A stretch of DNA of 10,497 nt from JBDSEG01 sp039920165 (GTDB lineage: Bacteria > Pseudomonadota > Gammaproteobacteria > Burkholderiales > Burkholderiaceae_C): the NCBI GenBank assembly GCA_039920165.1, contig JBDSEG010000099.1, positions 1 to 10,497 of the forward strand. The letters run 5' to 3'. Position 1 is the stretch's first letter. Each line of letters starts with the position of its first letter. Positions 8,526-10,497 of this stretch are shown here, piece by piece. The notes under the pieces were generated by a model. The model did not search any database, was not told the origin of the DNA, and was given only the letters and a program-made list of their open reading frames with translations. The position numbers were made by a program, and so were the translations under genes.

Positions 8526-8906
8526 ATGGACGCGGCGAAGAAGATCCGCCAGGTCGGCTTTCGCAAGTGGTACGAGCGCGAGCTGCTGAACTGCCACGCC
8601 AACCTGCTGCTGCTGCTGCTCGCCACCATCGGCCTGTTCGGCTGCCTCGAGGTCTACAGCGCGCAGCTGAGCCGGTTCGACGGCTTGCAGATGCTGGCTG
8701 GCGCGGTGGCCAGCGCGGCGATCGGCTATTTCGCTCTGCGCCGTTATCTGCGCGCCCTGGCCCACGCCGAGTTCGTCGCCAAGCAGGCCGCGTGCGAAAC
8801 CTGCAGTGCCTACGCGAAGTGGGATGCGCTCGACGAGCCCGACGCCGAAGGTCGGCTGCGGGTGCGCTGCCGAAGATGCTCGCACCGCTGGGATATCCGC
8901 CTGTAG
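8526..8906 (+). CDS. Two-helix membrane protein with C-terminal zinc ribbon, unknown function
   Basis: A 126-residue protein I do not recognise by name. A basic, amphipathic start (residues 1-24, KKIRQVGFRKWYEREL) precedes a leucine-rich helix (about 26-43, with six consecutive Leu) and a second helix (about 54-71), joined by a short loop. After a linker come Cys90-x2-Cys93 and Cys115-x2-Cys118 with His120 and Trp122, the spacing of a zinc ribbon. By the positive-inside rule both ends should be cytoplasmic, which would place the ribbon near the membrane in the cytosol. It could bind nucleic acid or act in protein-protein contact; nothing in the sequence decides. The start lies 4 bp after the hydrolase stop, with no strong ribosome-binding site, so expression is likely coupled to the hydrolase. 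Composition and frame use match the neighbours. Confidence 0.85.
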   Translation: MDAAKKIRQVGFRKWYERELLNCHANLLLLLLATIGLFGCLEVYSAQLSRFDGLQMLAGAVASAAIGYFALRRYLRALAHAEFVAKQAACETCSAYAKWDALDEPDAEGRLRVRCRRCSHRWDIRL

Positions 8907-8981
8907 CGGACAAAACGGGGGCCCGCGCCGCCCACCGCCGAACGAGCGTCTGGGCGCCGCTGCCCGCATCGATCGCCCATG

Positions 8982-9010
8982 AAAAAGCCCCGCTCGATCC
9001 GAGCGGGGCT
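8982..9010 (-). terminator. Rho-independent terminator of the symporter gene
   Basis: A perfect 10-bp stem, AGCCCCGCTC (8986-8995) and GAGCGGGGCT (9001-9010), with a 5-nt loop. On the minus strand it is followed by a run of five T (AAAAA at 8982-8986 on the plus strand, the last base shared with the stem). It begins 17 bp past the symporter stop. On the plus strand there is no T run after the stem, so it should act mainly on minus-strand transcription and not on the zinc-ribbon gene that ends at 8906. The rest of the gap from 8907 to 8981 shows nothing. Confidence 0.93.
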
Positions 9011-9027
9011 GGGTCGGCGGGCGCTTG

Positions 9028-10497
9028 TCAGGTCGCCGGCGTCAGCTTGAGGTCGGGGTAGCGCACATGTTCGACCAGCTCCTGGGTTTCGACGCTGGGC
9101 GCCTTGGTGAGCAGACTGACGATCACGATCACGGCGATGCCGACCGGAACGCCGAACACCCCGGCCGAGATCGGCGAGATGCCCCACCACAACTCGACCG
9201 GCGAGGTCACGTTGAACACGCTGCGCAGCCAGGCTTGCGTGGTGGCCATGTAGTAGAACGTCGTGCCCAGGCCGGCGATCATGCCGAGCGAAGCACCCCA
9301 CTTGTTGGCCCGCTTCCAGAAGATGCCGAGCACCAGCGCCGGAAAGAAGGTGGCCGCTGCGAACGAGAACGCCGCTGAGACAAGGAACAGGATGTCCGCC
9401 GGCTTCTGCGCCGCCACCGCCGCCGCTGCCAGCGCCACGACCACCAGCAAGGCCTTCGAGATGGAGACCCGGCGAGCGGTCGACGCATTCGGGTCGATCA
9501 TCTTGTAGTAAAGGTCGTGGCTGAGCGCGTTGGCGATCGTCAGCAGCAGGCCGTCGGCAGTCGACAGCGCCGCCGCCAGACCGCCCGCCGCCACCATGCC
9601 CGACACCACGTACGGCAGGCCGCCGATGGCCGGGGTTGCCAGCACGATGATGTCGCCGCCGATCTTGATCTCGCCGAGCTGCAAGATGCCGTCACCGTTG
9701 ATGTCGGTCACCGACAGCAGCGACGGATCGACCCGACCCCAGGCCGAGATCCAGTCCGGCAGCTTGTCGAACGGCAGCCCGACAACCAGGTTGAACATCT
9801 CGTACTTGACCAGCACCGCCAGCGCCGGCGCGGTGAAGTAAAGCAGGAAGATGAAGAACAGCGACCATGTCACCGAGTCGCGCGCTTCTTTCACCGACGG
9901 CGTGGTGTAGTAGCGCATCAGGATGTGCGGCAGCGCAGCGGTGCCCACCATCAGGCAGAAGATCAACGCCATGAAGTTGCGGCGCGAGGTGTCGAATGCC
10001 GCGCGCGCCTTCTCGTCGCCGTTAGGGTCGCCGGCGTAGATCTGGGCATGCGGCGCCATGCCCGCCAACGGCACCGCGCGGGCGGCGTTGGCAGCCTTGG
10101 CAGCGGCGTAGGCCTTCTTGCCCTCCTCGACGTTCTTGGGCACCGCGCCCAGCGCCTTCTCGGCGGCCTGGATCTCGGCCGCCGGCGCATTGGCCGCCTT
10201 GGCCGCATCCAGCTTGGTCTGCGCGGCTGCCTGGTCGGCCGCAATCGCTGTGGGCACGTCCTTCAGCTTGGCGTCGGCGGCGGCGGCGCGCGCCTTGAAG
10301 ATATTGATGACCTCGATCTCCTTCGGGTCGGCGACGAGCTGCTTTTCGCGCTCGGTGACCTTATGGAGCTGGTAGCCGTAGACCGCCTGCGGGATCGGGA
10401 TGCCGGTCTGCTTGACCGCCAGCCAGACCACCGGCGTCATGTAGGCGACGATCAGGATGATGTACTGCGCCACCTGCGTCCACGTGACCGCGCGCAT
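9028..10497 (-). CDS. Sodium:solute symporter, VC_2705-like subfamily, 5' end beyond window
   Basis: Inner-membrane sodium-coupled transporter of the SSS family, related to acetate permease ActP; 489 residues are visible. The sequence starts at MRAVTWTQVAQY, which in this family is an internal segment before a transmembrane helix, so the ATG at the edge is not the true start and the N-terminal helices lie past 10497. Helices are visible at about residues 9-28, 174-193, 207-231, 283-300, 347-364, 367-393, 402-418 and 437-463. The strongest family signature is LAAALSTADGLLLTIANAL (307-325), followed by SHDLYYK (326-332). Two unusual soluble parts interrupt the helices: an Ala/Lys/Glu-rich helical stretch (about 57-143, bases 10069-10329) and an EF-hand-type loop DINGDGILQLGE (265-276, bases 9670-9705). 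Substrate unknown; a small carboxylate such as acetate is possible from family membership. A terminator follows closely. I recall that this subfamily is longer than ActP. Confidence 0.92.
   Translation of the reverse strand: MRAVTWTQVAQYIILIVAYMTPVVWLAVKQTGIPIPQAVYGYQLHKVTEREKQLVADPKEIEVINIFKARAAAADAKLKDVPTAIAADQAAAQTKLDAAKAANAPAAEIQAAEKALGAVPKNVEEGKKAYAAAKAANAARAVPLAGMAPHAQIYAGDPNGDEKARAAFDTSRRNFMALIFCLMVGTAALPHILMRYYTTPSVKEARDSVTWSLFFIFLLYFTAPALAVLVKYEMFNLVVGLPFDKLPDWISAWGRVDPSLLSVTDINGDGILQLGEIKIGGDIIVLATPAIGGLPYVVSGMVAAGGLAAALSTADGLLLTIANALSHDLYYKMIDPNASTARRVSISKALLVVVALAAAAVAAQKPADILFLVSAAFSFAAATFFPALVLGIFWKRANKWGASLGMIAGLGTTFYYMATTQAWLRSVFNVTSPVELWWGISPISAGVFGVPVGIAVIVIVSLLTKAPSVETQELVEHVRYPDLKLTPAT

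Noticed and set aside
7508..8629. Antisense frame of 373 codons over the hydrolase
   Set aside because: Composition typical of shadow frames in GC-rich DNA and no recognisable motif.
8979..9030. Small plus-strand frame starting ATGAAAAAGCCCCGC
   Set aside because: It runs through the terminator hairpin, lacks a ribosome-binding site and has no family resemblance.

Overview
The window is about 10.5 kb of GC-rich chromosomal DNA (roughly two thirds G+C by eye), densely coding, with housekeeping-type genes and no visible phage, insertion-sequence, CRISPR, tRNA or rRNA features. The protein types suggest a betaproteobacterium, perhaps of the Rhodocyclales or a related order: a long-form tryptophanyl-tRNA synthetase with a cysteine motif, a VC_2705-type sodium:solute symporter, and a PlsY/Rid pair. 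This placement is inferred from remembered family resemblance, not from a search.

Layout. Positions 1-1137 (+) hold the 3' nine-tenths of trpS, cut at the left edge. Converging on it is a run of five minus-strand genes between 4933 and 1160. In order of transcription they are a Tas-like aldo/keto reductase, a YbaK-type Cys-tRNA(Pro) deacylase, a ketopantoate-reductase-family protein, plsY (acyl-phosphate:glycerol-3-phosphate acyltransferase) and a small Rid-family (YoaB-like) protein. Two junctions, ybaK/panE and plsY/rid, are 4-bp ATGA overlaps, so translation is probably coupled there. A 181-bp gap between panE and plsY holds an A-rich intergenic repeat with a 9-bp period that can fold back on itself.

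Divergent from the reductase operon is a plus-strand gene (5041-6921) for a membrane-anchored AAA+ zinc metalloprotease of the FtsH family. It keeps all catalytic motifs but has an unusual ectodomain and no C-terminal tail. It converges on a minus-strand SSAT-like GNAT acetyltransferase (6946-7449). The 157-bp gap upstream of that gene is divergent with a two-gene plus-strand unit: a serine alpha/beta hydrolase (7607-8521), which may be transcribed leaderless, and a 126-residue two-helix membrane protein with a C-terminal zinc ribbon (8526-8906).

The right end (9028-10497, minus) is the 3' part of a sodium:solute symporter gene that runs off the window. It is followed by a textbook intrinsic terminator. 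The symporter carries an alanine-rich helical insert and a perfect EF-hand-type loop.

The genes do not form one pathway: translation quality (trpS, ybaK), phospholipid synthesis (plsY), membrane proteolysis (FtsH-like) and transport are mixed. I see no strong evidence of a wholly new multi-gene system. The points most worth a second look are the possible iron-sulfur motif in TrpS, the FtsH paralogue, the calcium-loop symporter, the zinc-ribbon membrane protein and the folded intergenic repeat.
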